Source of the DNA: CAVQJU01 sp963755195
GTDB lineage: Bacteria > Acidobacteriota > Vicinamibacteria > Vicinamibacterales > CAVVIG01
Length of the DNA stretch: 64,000 nt
Direction: 5' to 3'
NCBI GenBank assembly: GCA_963755195.1
Contig: CAVWIZ010000006.1
Span: forward strand, 558,001-622,000
The position numbers and the translations under genes are program-made. The notes below the pieces were generated by a model, which was not told where the DNA came from, made no database searches, and saw only the letters and a list, made by a program, of their open reading frames with translations. The stretch's first letter is position 1; the number at the start of each line of letters is the position of its first letter. Shown one piece after another: positions 48,795 through 57,138 of this stretch.

Positions 48795-50690
48795 CTATGG
48801 CAGCGTCTGAGCGATGGCGAGCGAGGCCCAGCTTGTTCCGGCCGCGGAGATCCATTGATGCCGTCCGAACGGAAACCCGCTTTCGAAGTACCGCTGCACT
48901 GGAAACGCGTGGGTTTTCACCAGCCAGGGACCGTCCTGATACTGACTGCCGAGCAGGAACGCGATGCCTTTGCGGTACGCCGCGTCGGTCGGGGGCACGC
49001 CGGCAACGTGGAGCGCATAGAGAGATAGTCCGGTCGCATATGCATCCGGATCCGTGCGGCCGAATTGTGACCAGCCGCCGCTCGCTTCCTGGCGATCGCG
49101 GATCGCCTTGATCGCGGCCGCCACGCGAGGCCGCGGCGCATCAGCCCACACCAGGCCCATCAGTCGCATCCCGTGTTCTTCCGCCGACTTCGGTTCGGCG
49201 GCCAGCAGCCACTGCCGGGCCTTCCGCAGGCTCTGCGCTATTTCACCCTGACGGCCGGGGAGTGGATACGAGATCAACCCGCCGACCGCGATCGCGGTAT
49301 GGCTGATCGAGCTGTACTCCGAGGGTGGACGGTTGAGACCGTTGCCCAGCCATCGGCCGTCCGGCATCTGCCGCGCGAGCACCCAATGCGTCATGGTGGC
49401 CGTCACCCGGTCGAGCGGATGCCCGTTGGCGACGAGCGCCATCTGGGCGTAGCCAACCGTCAGCGCTTCGCCGCCCACGGCGCGATCGCCGAGCATCATC
49501 CGCGGCGCGTTGTTCCTGAAAAACGTCAAGATGTCGTCGAGGTTCTTGCCGGCCCGCGCCTCATCGATCGGGATCCCCTTCCGCCTGGCGTTCGCCGCCG
49601 TCAGAGCCGGCAGGGCGTTGTGATGGCAGGAAATGCAGGTGGCCTGTTCGCGGAATTTTGGCGCGACTTCGAGCAGTCGCGCGACGCTTCTCGTCAGCGA
49701 CACCCTCGGGTCGGCGATGCCGCCAGTCGCGGGCGGCGGAATCTCTTCACGACGCGGACCGTTGCCTCGCACGGCGCCGTGCTGTTCGAGCAGCGCAATC
49801 TTCGCGCGGTCGCCCTTGTAGATCGCCCAGTCGAGGGATGTTTCCCCTTCGGTCATCCGCGCGTTCGGGTCCGCACCGCGGTCGAGCAGCAGCCTGACCG
49901 TGTCGGCGCCTTCGGCCTCGGACGACACCGCGTTCATGAGAGGCGTTCGGCTGTACTGGGCGGGCGAGGCGCCCGCGTTCACGTTTGCGCCGAGCTCAAT
50001 CCAACGAGCGATCCGATCGGCGGGCTGCCACGTCGCGGCCGTGCCCAGGAGATCCTGGGCCGCGGTCGACGCGTTCGACATCAGGTAGTCGGTCGTTGGC
50101 AGGTCGTATCGCGCAAAGCCCTCCCGTTGCGCGAAGGGCGAAAGCGCCTTCGGATCCAAGCCCTTCTCGACGAGAAACCGGACGACCTCGACATCGGCCG
50201 CTCGCACGGCGAGCGACAGAGCGGTCGAGTCGCCGCGATCCTGCGCGCGAAGATCGGCCCCCCGCTCGAGGAGCAGCCGCAAGAGGTCGACCGTCCCCGG
50301 GTATGAAGCGGCCACGAGCAGCGCGGTCCGGTCGTTGTCCGAACGCGCGTTCACCGTGGCGCCGCGAGCGAGGAGACGCCGGACCTTTTCGACGTCGGGC
50401 ACGGCCCACATCAGCGCCGTGGCGCCTCCCGGGCCGGGCCGGTTCGGATCGGCGCCGTGCTTGAGCAGGACGTCCACCATGTCGGCGTTCGCGAACAAGG
50501 TGGCCGCCATGAGCGCCGGCGTGCCGTCGGCATCCGTCGCATTTGGGCTGACACCGCGCGTGAGCAGCCGATCGGCCTCGCCGACAGCCCCGCGCCGGAT
50601 CGCCGCAAAGAGCGCGTCGCCTGAGGGATCGGTTTGGGCTGATGCCGCGACCGCCAACAACGCGACGAGCGACAGGCGAACGAACATCAT
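48795..50690 (-). CDS. Secreted ankyrin-repeat protein with terpenoid-cyclase-like C-terminal domain
   Basis: A 631-residue intact protein. After the signal peptide (LSLVALLAVAASAQT) it has about seven ankyrin repeats (MVDVLLKHGADPNRPGPGGA, LLRLLLERGADLRAQDRGDS, TVRLLLDRGADPNARMTEGE). From about residue 345 the second half has a CISCHHN motif, possibly one heme-c site, and alpha-toroid repeats like squalene/oxidosqualene cyclases (MPDGRWLGNGLNRPPSEYSS, ASGGWSQFGRTDPDAYATGL, GSQYQDGPWLVKTHAFPVQR). No DxDD catalytic motif is visible, so cyclase activity is not implied. The ATG at 50690 was chosen because it begins the signal peptide. Confidence 0.8.
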   Translation of the reverse strand: MMFVRLSLVALLAVAASAQTDPSGDALFAAIRRGAVGEADRLLTRGVSPNATDADGTPALMAATLFANADMVDVLLKHGADPNRPGPGGATALMWAVPDVEKVRRLLARGATVNARSDNDRTALLVAASYPGTVDLLRLLLERGADLRAQDRGDSTALSLAVRAADVEVVRFLVEKGLDPKALSPFAQREGFARYDLPTTDYLMSNASTAAQDLLGTAATWQPADRIARWIELGANVNAGASPAQYSRTPLMNAVSSEAEGADTVRLLLDRGADPNARMTEGETSLDWAIYKGDRAKIALLEQHGAVRGNGPRREEIPPPATGGIADPRVSLTRSVARLLEVAPKFREQATCISCHHNALPALTAANARRKGIPIDEARAGKNLDDILTFFRNNAPRMMLGDRAVGGEALTVGYAQMALVANGHPLDRVTATMTHWVLARQMPDGRWLGNGLNRPPSEYSSISHTAIAVGGLISYPLPGRQGEIAQSLRKARQWLLAAEPKSAEEHGMRLMGLVWADAPRPRVAAAIKAIRDRQEASGGWSQFGRTDPDAYATGLSLYALHVAGVPPTDAAYRKGIAFLLGSQYQDGPWLVKTHAFPVQRYFESGFPFGRHQWISAAGTSWASLAIAQTLP

Positions 50691-50936
50691 GGCCGTGTCG
50701 AATTCTAGCTCCAGTGTCGGACGGTTGCCACGGAAAATCACCCAATCATCCGTCTGTCAGTGCCGCGTTGATCGCACGCGCGCGGAAGTCGCACCAACAC
50801 GCGCCACCATTCCGTACCGGTGAATCGTAACGACAGGCTGACCGTTCTTGTGCGTGCGGGCCAGAGCGCTTTGATGGCATCTCCCTCCCTTCTGGTGCAG
50901 CCCGACGATTTCACGAACGTTCTTGCATTCCCGCAC

Positions 50937-51557
50937 TCACGGTTGTCGACCGTTGAACGCTTCCATCCAGTCCCGTGCCAGCTCGCGCGCTTCTGCGAGT
51001 TGTTGCGGGGCCATGCTCCTTGCCACAGCATCGCGAGCGTCTTTGTATTCCTTCTGCCCCCGGCTGTACCACTGGTCCTCGGATGCAAGAGTGGCGGCGA
51101 GGTTGCACCATTTGTGGGCTTGTACGTAGTCCTGCGGGACACCCCGACCGGCGGCGTACATACGACCGAGGCTGTCCTGCGCAGGGGGGTCTCCGTGCTC
51201 CGCCGCTTTCCGGTACCACTCGACCGCTTGTCTATCGTCCTGCGGGACGCATCGTCCTTCGCTGTACATGTGCCCAAGTTCGTGCTGTAAGAGCGAAGCA
51301 CCTTCCATCTCCGCTATTTCTCGAAACCACGCGAGTGCCTGCACGTCGTCTTGCGGGACACCATGTTCCAAGCAGAACCACAGACAGATTTTCGCTTCCG
51401 CCTCCCCCGCATTCGTCCGCTCGCGGAGTCCGCTGACAAACTCGGCTTCGGCTGGCTTCTGTTCGTCTAGAAGACGCAGTGAAGTCGATTTGACAACAAG
51501 CTCGCCAATGGCAGACGGAATGAGGCTGTCCGTCCCTCGGTCTTTCTCATCGCTCAT
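50937..51557 (-). CDS. Sel1-repeat protein
   Basis: A 206-residue soluble protein with four Sel1-like (TPR-type) repeats: KICLWFCLEHGVPQDDVQAL, LGHMYSEGRCVPQDDRQAVE, LGRMYAAGRGVPQDYVQAHK and the following helix pair. The N-terminal 50 residues lack repeats and there is no signal peptide, so it is likely cytoplasmic and mediates protein contacts. It is the last gene of a compact reverse-strand operon that begins with an RNase D-like exonuclease at 53100; the gap to the preceding small gene is 40 bp. Confidence 0.82.
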   Translation of the reverse strand: MSDEKDRGTDSLIPSAIGELVVKSTSLRLLDEQKPAEAEFVSGLRERTNAGEAEAKICLWFCLEHGVPQDDVQALAWFREIAEMEGASLLQHELGHMYSEGRCVPQDDRQAVEWYRKAAEHGDPPAQDSLGRMYAAGRGVPQDYVQAHKWCNLAATLASEDQWYSRGQKEYKDARDAVARSMAPQQLAEARELARDWMEAFNGRQP

Positions 51558-51597
51558 GAAGACACCTCGTTGGCTGCCAGCGCATCACTCTTCTTGG

Positions 51598-51753
51598 TCA
51601 GCCGACAATCTGGTCGTTCAACTCGCAGCCGATCTCCAGCTCGCGGTGTGCCAATTGCATTGTTAGCACAGCGAGGTCCACGTTCTTCGCGGCTTGGCAG
51701 CGACAAACGCCGGACTCCAGAATCCCTGAAGCAACGTCAACGTACGGGGTCAT
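51598..51753 (-). CDS. Small protein of 51 residues in the RNase D-like operon
   Basis: An ATG at 51753 overlaps the stop of the preceding gene as ATGA and opens a 51-codon frame to a TGA at 51598. The protein starts MTPYVDVASGILESGVCRCQ and contains AVLTMQLAHRELEIGCELND, with three cysteines and a likely central helix. The stop-start overlap and the fact that it fills most of the space between two genes are the main evidence that it is real. I do not recognise a family. The purine-rich GGGGAGGT just before it is too close to the ATG to be a normal ribosome-binding site, so coupling is more likely. Confidence 0.5.
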   Translation of the reverse strand: MTPYVDVASGILESGVCRCQAAKNVDLAVLTMQLAHRELEIGCELNDQIVG

Positions 51754-52253
51754 ACCTCCCCGTCCTCACCAGAGTCACTCCACCATCGAGATTCCTGCGC
51801 CTCGAGACCGACTACGTCGCTCCTCGCGCACCAGCGAATAACCGCCGACGACTTGGCGTTCGTCGCAGGAGCCAACGCCGCGACACCATCCTCGCCAATC
51901 GCGAGCTGAAACTTCTTGGTGAGCGGGACCATGATGGTCGCCCATGTTGGCGCGAGCGCGACCGCGTCACGGACATCGATCGACCGGGTCACAGGGCCAG
52001 GCGCGTGGCTCCATGCGCCGAACGACGTCGCTCCTTGTAGTTCCAGCACGCCGCGCATCCGCTGCTTGAGTTCCTCCACCATCGAGTTTGCCACACGGTG
52101 CTCCCGCGCCCGGGACTCGTAGTCGCGCGTTACCTCGTCCGCGTCGCTCGGCCCGACGTCGTAAGACAGCGTTGACCCACGCGGTCGCTGGATGCGCGGC
52201 GTCTGGAAGCGAGTGCCCTGCGACGTTCGGCACGCGTCCAATACGCACGACAC
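51750..52253 (-). CDS. Hypothetical protein in the RNase D-like operon
   Basis: A 167-residue reading frame that begins at a GTG one base after the stop of the exonuclease gene and overlaps the next small gene by 4 bp. It contains VTRDYESRAREHRVANSMVE and ELKQRMRGVLELQGATSFGA and then WATIMVPLTKKFQLAIGEDG. I do not recognise the family and see no signal peptide, membrane helix or metal motif. The central helical part could be a coiled coil. The tight packing with both neighbours is the best support that it is translated. An internal ATG at 52079 (MVEELKQ) is an alternative start. Confidence 0.5.
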   Translation of the reverse strand: MSCVLDACRTSQGTRFQTPRIQRPRGSTLSYDVGPSDADEVTRDYESRAREHRVANSMVEELKQRMRGVLELQGATSFGAWSHAPGPVTRSIDVRDAVALAPTWATIMVPLTKKFQLAIGEDGVAALAPATNAKSSAVIRWCARSDVVGLEAQESRWWSDSGEDGEV

Positions 52254-52254
52254 T

Positions 52255-53100
52255 CTACCGTTCAGCAGAATCGAGCTTCTCTTTCGTCACCCGCGTGTCG
52301 ACGTCGAGCATCCGCGCTGGGTCGACGCGCTCCAATTCCGCGACGAAGGCTAGAAGTGGGACCTCGAGGCGTTCCGCGTGCCAGGTCGCGAAACGCGAGA
52401 AGCGCGTCAGCCCCTCGCCCCGCATGAAGTCGCGGACCGATTCGCGGAGCGCCTTCAGCTCGGCGTTCGCCGTCAACTCCTTCAGCTTCGCCTCGGGAAA
52501 CACGGCATCGATTGCCTCGGGACTGTCTCGATGGGGCGGGGGTGGTCTCTCGATCGCCTCAAGTGCTGTCCGCAGTTGCGCACACCAGATCGTGTCTGCG
52601 GCGGCATACTTGAAATGCTCCGCGGTGAGCGGCCGCACGCTCCAATCGGAACCTTGCAGGGTCTTGTCGATCGTTTCCCCGAAGAGTGCCCTAACGAGCG
52701 AACCAAGCGATAGGCTCTCCGCCGGCAGCCGGTGAAAGGCGACTCCACGCGCGAGCCGTAGCGTGCACGAGAGGTTCTGGACGCACGCGCCTCCGAGGAA
52801 CCTCTTCTCGTACGATGCGTTGTGCGCCCATTTTCGAACCCGATCGTTCGCCATGATCTGGGGGATGAAGTGCTCTGATAATACCCGTCCCATCCCCGCC
52901 GCCAAGACATCGAACACAGTCACTTCGCGTCCTGCCCAAACCTGAAGAAGGGCCACGCGCGGCGAGGACGTCCACCAGTCGGCCGTCTCGACGTCGATAA
53001 AGAGCTCGGGCTCCCGCTCGTACTCGTGGATCTTGGCAAGGAAGGTCTCGCGTTCGCTCACCACGACGATCGGAACGTCGCTGTGTTGGGATCGATTCAC
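52255..53100 (-). CDS. RNase D-like 3'-5' exonuclease (DEDDy)
   Basis: A 281-residue exonuclease-domain protein. Exo I reads LFIDVETADW (Asp and Glu present), the Exo II region KWAHNASYEKRFLGG (Glu where Asp is usual), and Exo III YAAADTIWCAQL after the typical IDKTLQGSDWSVRPLTAEHF. The last 90 residues are helical and do not clearly match an HRDC domain. The start is the GTG at 53100, 5 nt after AAGGAGA; the reading frame extends upstream but loses protein-like character. It is the first gene of the four-gene operon. The substrate could be RNA or DNA. The Asp-to-Glu change in Exo II may affect activity. Confidence 0.78.
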   Translation of the reverse strand: MNRSQHSDVPIVVVSERETFLAKIHEYEREPELFIDVETADWWTSSPRVALLQVWAGREVTVFDVLAAGMGRVLSEHFIPQIMANDRVRKWAHNASYEKRFLGGACVQNLSCTLRLARGVAFHRLPAESLSLGSLVRALFGETIDKTLQGSDWSVRPLTAEHFKYAAADTIWCAQLRTALEAIERPPPPHRDSPEAIDAVFPEAKLKELTANAELKALRESVRDFMRGEGLTRFSRFATWHAERLEVPLLAFVAELERVDPARMLDVDTRVTKEKLDSAER

Positions 53101-53633
53101 GAATGTCTCCTTTGAGACCTGCGGCAGGTCACCTCGTCTCCAGGAACATCGTGCAGTCACAGAAGGTATCGGAGCCGAACCGGCCGCGCGCGACGACACT
53201 TTGACCAGGTCTTGCGCAGTCCGGCACACTTCGTCAGAACCCCAGAGTGGTGGTGACTCAAACCTGGTCACCGTTCCACTGACTTGCGCCCCGTCGGACA
53301 GGAAAGGGGAGGGGCACCGAGTTGTGATCTGCTTGTTCCAGGAGAGTCGCGATTGGAATGGAGTGTGTTCCGGCGAGGGCCCCAAATACGAACACCGAAT
53401 CGAAAGCGGGGCGGGTGGCCGCGAATGGGCGCCCGCTCGGGCGCGGAGGCATCACCCGTGACGAGCGCTTTTTTGCCGAGCACCCGAGTGGGCTATTCGC
53501 GGACAGGACCCGGGCGCGAATCTTTGCTTTCGATTCCGAGATTGGCATCGGTCCGGCTAAAGCCGGCCAAGACGTCCATGGCGAAGACGGCGATACGGCA
53601 TTGACGCCTCAAGGTCTGCTACGATTGCGCGCG
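53101..53633. other. Intergenic region without recognisable gene
   Basis: The 533 bp between the divergent exonuclease and metallo-hydrolase genes have open frames in several phases, but none gives family-like sequence or has a ribosome-binding site. Base composition is lower in GC than the flanks. A TACGAT lies 8 nt before the ATG at 53634 and could be a -10 box. I see no repeat element, tRNA or terminator. Confidence 0.5.
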
Positions 53634-54650
53634 ATGACATCTGTTTTGAGGTTCGGCCTGGTCATCACGGCGGCCTGGATCGTATGGGCCGGCGCGTCCG
53701 TGATGAGCGTGAACGTCGCCGGCCAGCAAGCCAGCGGCGCGGCCGCGCGCGATCTCGAAGTGCTCGAGTTGCGCCCCAACTTTTTCATGATTGCCGGCGC
53801 GGGCGGAAACATCGGCGTCCAGGTCGGGGAGGATGGCGTGGTGGTGGTCGATGCCGGTGCGGCGGCACGGGCTGACGCCGTGGTGGCCGCCATCAAGAAG
53901 ATCACGCCGCGGCCCATCCGGTACATCATCAACACCAGCGCCGATCCCGATCACGTGGGCGGTAACGAGACGCTCTCCAAAGCCGGTCAGACGCTGTTCA
54001 CCAATCCGGGCTCGATCGGGATTACGGGCGACTTCCTCGGTGGGGTGGCGTCGATTCTCTCGGCCCAGCAGGTGCTCGAGAGAATGACCGCGCCGACAGG
54101 GAAGGTGTCGCCGTATCCAGTCGGCGCGACACCGACAGAAACCTTCGACTACCCGCGGAAATACATGTACCTCAACGGCGAAGGCATCGAGGTGCTGCAC
54201 CAACCCGCGGCACACACCGACGGCGATGTTCTGGTGTTTTTTCGTCGCTCCGACGTGGTCGTCGCCGGCGACATCCTCGACACGACGCGCTTCCCGGTGA
54301 TTGACGTGGCACGGGGCGGCACGGTCAGCGGCGAGATCGCGGCGCTCAATCGCCTGGTCGATCTGGCGATCCCGTCCGTGCCGATCGTCTCACGGGACGC
54401 CGGGACGCTCGTCGTCGCGGGGCACGGTCGCGTGTGCGATCAGTACGATGTGGCGGAGTACCGCGACATGGTGACGATCGTTCGCGACCGCGTTCGGGAT
54501 CTGAAGAAGGCAGGCATGACGCTGAACCAGGTCAAGGCCGCATCTCCCGCCCGGGGGTACACGCGCAGGTACGGCTCGGATGCGGGTCCGTGGACGACGA
54601 ACAACTTCGTCGAAGCCGTTTACCAGAGCCTGCCACAGGAGAAGCCGTGA
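53634..54650 (+). CDS. Secreted metallo-beta-lactamase-fold protein with a changed metal motif
   Basis: A 338-residue intact protein: signal segment VLRFGLVITAAWIVWAGASV, then NFFMIAGAGGNIGVQVGEDG, VVVVDAGAAARADAVVAAIK, HQPAAHTDGDVLVFF, VVVAGDILDTTRFPVIDV and VVAGHGRVCDQYDVAEYRDM. The first metal motif, normally HxHxDH, reads SADPDH, so two histidines are missing while Asp-His and the later His, Asp and His remain. Such variants recur in Acidobacteria. Activity with one metal is possible; the substrate is unknown. Its stop overlaps the next start (GTGA). Confidence 0.82.
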   Translation: MTSVLRFGLVITAAWIVWAGASVMSVNVAGQQASGAAARDLEVLELRPNFFMIAGAGGNIGVQVGEDGVVVVDAGAAARADAVVAAIKKITPRPIRYIINTSADPDHVGGNETLSKAGQTLFTNPGSIGITGDFLGGVASILSAQQVLERMTAPTGKVSPYPVGATPTETFDYPRKYMYLNGEGIEVLHQPAAHTDGDVLVFFRRSDVVVAGDILDTTRFPVIDVARGGTVSGEIAALNRLVDLAIPSVPIVSRDAGTLVVAGHGRVCDQYDVAEYRDMVTIVRDRVRDLKKAGMTLNQVKAASPARGYTRRYGSDAGPWTTNNFVEAVYQSLPQEKP

Positions 54651-55423
54651 GCGTCTCTCGTCGGCCGGGCCCACGGCTCCTGATAGGCGCGTTCATCAGT
54701 GTCGCATCACTTGCCGCCACGGTGGGGGTGCAGGCCCAGAATCGCGGCGGACCGCCGCCAACGCCGAAAGCGTCGGCGCCCATCGATCTCACCGGCTACT
54801 GGGTGGCCGTCGTCAACGAAGACTGGCGCTACCGCATGGTGACGCCGGCGAAGGGCGATTATCGAGGCGTCCCGATCACGCGAGAGGCTCTCCAGATCGT
54901 GAACGCGTGGGACCCGAAAGCCGACGATGCCGCCGGCAATCAGTGCAAGTCCTATGGCGCCGCCGCCATCATGCGCGCGCCCGGACGCGTCCACATCACG
55001 TGGCAGGACGACAACACGCTGCGTCTCGACACGGACGCCGGCACGCAGACGCGGCTGTTCCAGTTCGCGGCCGTCTCCGGTCCGGCGGGGCCGCCGACGT
55101 GGCAGGGCCAGTCGGCCGCGCGGTGGGAACGGCCGGGAGCCGGCCGGGGCAATCCCGCCCTGCGAGCCGGATCGCTGGCCGTGGTGACCACGAACCTGCG
55201 GGCGGGCTACCTGCGCAAGAACGGCGTTCCGTACGGCGAGAACGCGAAGGTTACGGAATACTTCGACGTGTCACCGATGCCCAGCAACGGACAACTGCTG
55301 GTGGTCACGACCGCGGTTGACGACCCCCAGTACCTGACGCAGCAGTTCATCGTGAGCTCGCATTTCAAGAAGGAAGCGGACGGTTCAAAATGGGATCCGA
55401 CACCGTGCTCGTCAACGTGGTAA
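54647..55423 (+). CDS. Secreted hypothetical protein related to the GKWDGDTL family
   Basis: A 258-residue exported protein (signal peptide about residues 1-30, ending TVGVQAQ). It has IDLTGYWVAVVNEDWRYRMV, GNQCKSYGAAAIMRAPGRVH, VVTTNLRAGYLRKNGVPYGE and a final VDDPQYLTQQFIVSSHFKKE. The last part is similar in order to the protein at 55528 (YTTHMKAGFLRKNGPPMSDQ), so they are probably divergent paralogues. Function is unknown. It starts at a GTG overlapping the previous stop, so it is coupled to the metallo-hydrolase gene. Confidence 0.75.
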   Translation: MSVSRRPGPRLLIGAFISVASLAATVGVQAQNRGGPPPTPKASAPIDLTGYWVAVVNEDWRYRMVTPAKGDYRGVPITREALQIVNAWDPKADDAAGNQCKSYGAAAIMRAPGRVHITWQDDNTLRLDTDAGTQTRLFQFAAVSGPAGPPTWQGQSAARWERPGAGRGNPALRAGSLAVVTTNLRAGYLRKNGVPYGENAKVTEYFDVSPMPSNGQLLVVTTAVDDPQYLTQQFIVSSHFKKEADGSKWDPTPCSSTW

Positions 55424-55440
55424 CGCGGGCGGGCGAGAAA

Positions 55441-55556
55441 ATCAGCCACAGAGGCACAGAGCCCGCGTGCGTCGCTTCGCGACGCCCATCGAATCGCGCT
55501 GAGACGCTGAAGGGCCGGTTCTTCTCTGTGACTCTGTGTCTCTGTGGCCTGTTGTT
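55441..55556. repeat. CACAGAG-family inverted repeat
   Basis: The left arm is AGCCACAGAGGCACAGAG (55443-55460) and the right arm TTCTCTGTGACTCTGTGTCT then CTGTGGCCT (55522-55550). The 60-bp GC-rich spacer between them contains an internal palindrome (GTCGCTTCGCGAC). The right arm overlaps the N-terminal coding part of the gene at 55528. Confidence 0.87.
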
Positions 55557-56400
55557 GTTGGCGCCTGATCGCAGTGTGTTTGCGCAGGCCGAACTGGCCG
55601 GCACGTGGGCAGCGAGGAATACCGAAGACATCTCGCGCGATTCGTACCCCGTGGACTACCTGGGCCTCCCGCTCAACGACGAGGGACGCACGAGGGCGCT
55701 CAGCTACAACGAGGCGCGCCTCGCGATGATTGAGCACCAGTGCGAGGGATGGCCGGCTGTCTATTTCGTGCAGGGCCCGTTCGGTCTGAAGATCTGGAGC
55801 GAGACGGAGCCGGCCAAGGGCTCCACTATCGCTCTCACGATCGGCGCGTGGGAAGATCGTGCGCCAATCACTATCTGGATGGATGGCCGCCCTCACCCGT
55901 CCGAGTATGCCGAACACACTCGCGGAGGCTTCACGACCGGCCGCTGGGACGGCGACACGCTCGTCGCCTACACCACGCACATGAAGGCGGGCTTCCTCCG
56001 GAAGAACGGTCCGCCCATGAGCGATCAGGCGACGATGACGTCGAGGTTCTGGCGTCACGGCGACATCCTGACCGTGCTGGCGGTCATCGAGGATCCGATC
56101 TACCTGGCCGAGCCGCACATCGTGACGAAGAGCTTTCAGGTCTCCGCGACGCCGATGTTGCCGGTCGGTCCGCCATGCGTCACGGGATTCGAAGGGAAAC
56201 ATCCGGGGGAAAGCGTCCCGCATTACGTACCGGAGAAGAATCCGTTCGTCGATGAGCTCACGACGCTGTGGCATCTGCCGCGGGCCGCGGTAGTGGGCGA
56301 GGTCGAAACCCTCTATCCGGAGTACCGGAAGAAAATCAAGGCGGCGTACGTGCCTCTCGAGCCGTGCAAGCGCGACTGCGGAGCGCCGCCCGCGCGATAG
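55528..56400 (+). CDS. Secreted hypothetical protein, GKWDGDTL family
   Basis: A 290-residue exported protein. The only convincing signal peptide, VTLCLCGLLLLAPDRSVFAQ, is read from the right arm of the CACAGAG repeat starting at a GTG at 55528; the frame is open further upstream to 55390 but gives non-protein-like sequence. The mature part has AELAGTWAARNTEDISRDSY, the family signature TTGRWDGDTLVAYTTHMKAG and FLRKNGPPMSDQATMTSRFW. It is a relative of the proteins at 28152 and 54647. Function unknown. Confidence 0.75.
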   Translation: MTLCLCGLLLLAPDRSVFAQAELAGTWAARNTEDISRDSYPVDYLGLPLNDEGRTRALSYNEARLAMIEHQCEGWPAVYFVQGPFGLKIWSETEPAKGSTIALTIGAWEDRAPITIWMDGRPHPSEYAEHTRGGFTTGRWDGDTLVAYTTHMKAGFLRKNGPPMSDQATMTSRFWRHGDILTVLAVIEDPIYLAEPHIVTKSFQVSATPMLPVGPPCVTGFEGKHPGESVPHYVPEKNPFVDELTTLWHLPRAAVVGEVETLYPEYRKKIKAAYVPLEPCKRDCGAPPAR

Positions 56401-56412
56401 TCCACGACGGCT

Positions 56413-56503
56413 AGCTGACGACGATCAACGCAGAGCACGCTGAGATCGCAGAGAAAACAACTTATAGGAAGAACTCTGCGATCTCTGCGTTCATTCGCCG
56501 TGA
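56413..56503. repeat. GCAGAG-family inverted repeat between convergent genes
   Basis: ACGATCAACGCAGAGCACGC then TGAGATCGCAGAG form the left arm; CTCTGCGATCTCTGCG is the right. GAGATCGCAGAG (56442-56453) and CTCTGCGATCTC (56474-56485) make a perfect 12-bp stem with a 20-nt AT-rich loop. Because the flanking genes are convergent, the hairpin could end transcription from both sides, although no T-run follows. Confidence 0.87.
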
Positions 56504-56515
56504 GTGCGTTGCCGC

Positions 56516-57001
56516 CTATTTCCAGCTCGCAATCGCTTTCCCTTGCGGCGAGCCCGGGCCGAATTCGAACATCTCGATCCTGATGCCGTTGGGATCGGTG
56601 GCGTTCGCGACCGACGAGTCGTCCGGCCGAACGCGAGGCTCGTCGACCGTCACGCCGCGCTCCTTCAGCGCGGCCACCGTCGCTTTCAGATTCTCCACGT
56701 GGAGTCCAAAGTGATTGAGCCCCGGCCGGCGGGTGGCGTTGGCCTGCTGAAGCTCGACGAACGTATTGCGATTGACCTGGACGTACGCCAACGCCGGCTT
56801 GCCACTGGCGTCCTTGACGGTAAACGCTTCGCGGAAACCCATCTTTTGCGTGTAGAAGGCGAAGGCTTCATCGAAATTCTCGACGGCCATCCCCACGTGA
56901 TTCACGTAGTTCTCGCCGGCAAGCCGCGGTCCCTGAGCCAGGACCGGCGCGAGAGCCGAACCCAACAGGATTCCCATCACGAACACGACTGCAGTACGCA
57001 T
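56516..57001 (-). CDS. Secreted VOC (glyoxalase-like) protein
   Basis: A 161-residue exported protein: signal peptide MRTAVVFVMGILLGSALAPV, then one VOC domain with VNHVGMAVENFDEAFAFYTQ, NRNTFVELQQANATRRPGLN, HFGLHVENLKATVAAL and IRIEMFEFGPGS. The usual metal ligands (His in NHVG, Glu in FVEL, His in NHFG, Glu in IEMFEF) are all present, so a metal-dependent activity is plausible, substrate unknown. The ATG at 57001 follows GAGGAG. It is unrelated in detail to the double VOC protein at 15312. Confidence 0.85.
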   Translation of the reverse strand: MRTAVVFVMGILLGSALAPVLAQGPRLAGENYVNHVGMAVENFDEAFAFYTQKMGFREAFTVKDASGKPALAYVQVNRNTFVELQQANATRRPGLNHFGLHVENLKATVAALKERGVTVDEPRVRPDDSSVANATDPNGIRIEMFEFGPGSPQGKAIASWK

Positions 57002-57103
57002 CACTGTGCTCCTCTCGAGTGCCGGCCCCGAACCCGGGAAAGTATACGCCCGGCCACGCGCCGCACCCGTGGAAGCGCCGGCCGCGGATCGCGGCGCTGA
57101 CGC

Positions 57104-57138
57104 GTTGACATCTGATGCGTGATGCGTGATGATGGCCC
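57104..57138 (+). promoter_or_regulatory. Candidate promoter/operator of vapBC
   Basis: TTGACA (57104-57109) is followed by direct repeats of ATGCGTG (at 57113 and 57121) and TGATGATGG just before the VapB start at 57139. A weak -10 (GATGAT) lies 17 bp from the TTGACA. Antitoxins of the ribbon-helix-helix type usually bind short direct or inverted repeats at their own promoter, so the ATGCGTG units are a plausible operator. Purely positional inference. Confidence 0.35.

Noticed and set aside
51640..51675. A GTTAGCA / TGCTAAC sequence resembling an integron attC core
   Set aside because: Bases do not fit the RYYYAAC/GTTRRRY consensus and no matching second half lies at a suitable distance; it is inside the 51-codon gene.
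53284..53630. Open forward frames of about 90-110 codons upstream of the metallo-hydrolase
   Set aside because: No protein-like composition, no ribosome-binding site, and the true start at 53634 begins the signal peptide; the longer frame is an accidental extension.
55390..55527. ATG at 55390 as the start of the GKWDGDTL-type protein
   Set aside because: It lies inside the end of the preceding gene and would put 46 non-conserved residues from the repeat in front of the signal peptide.
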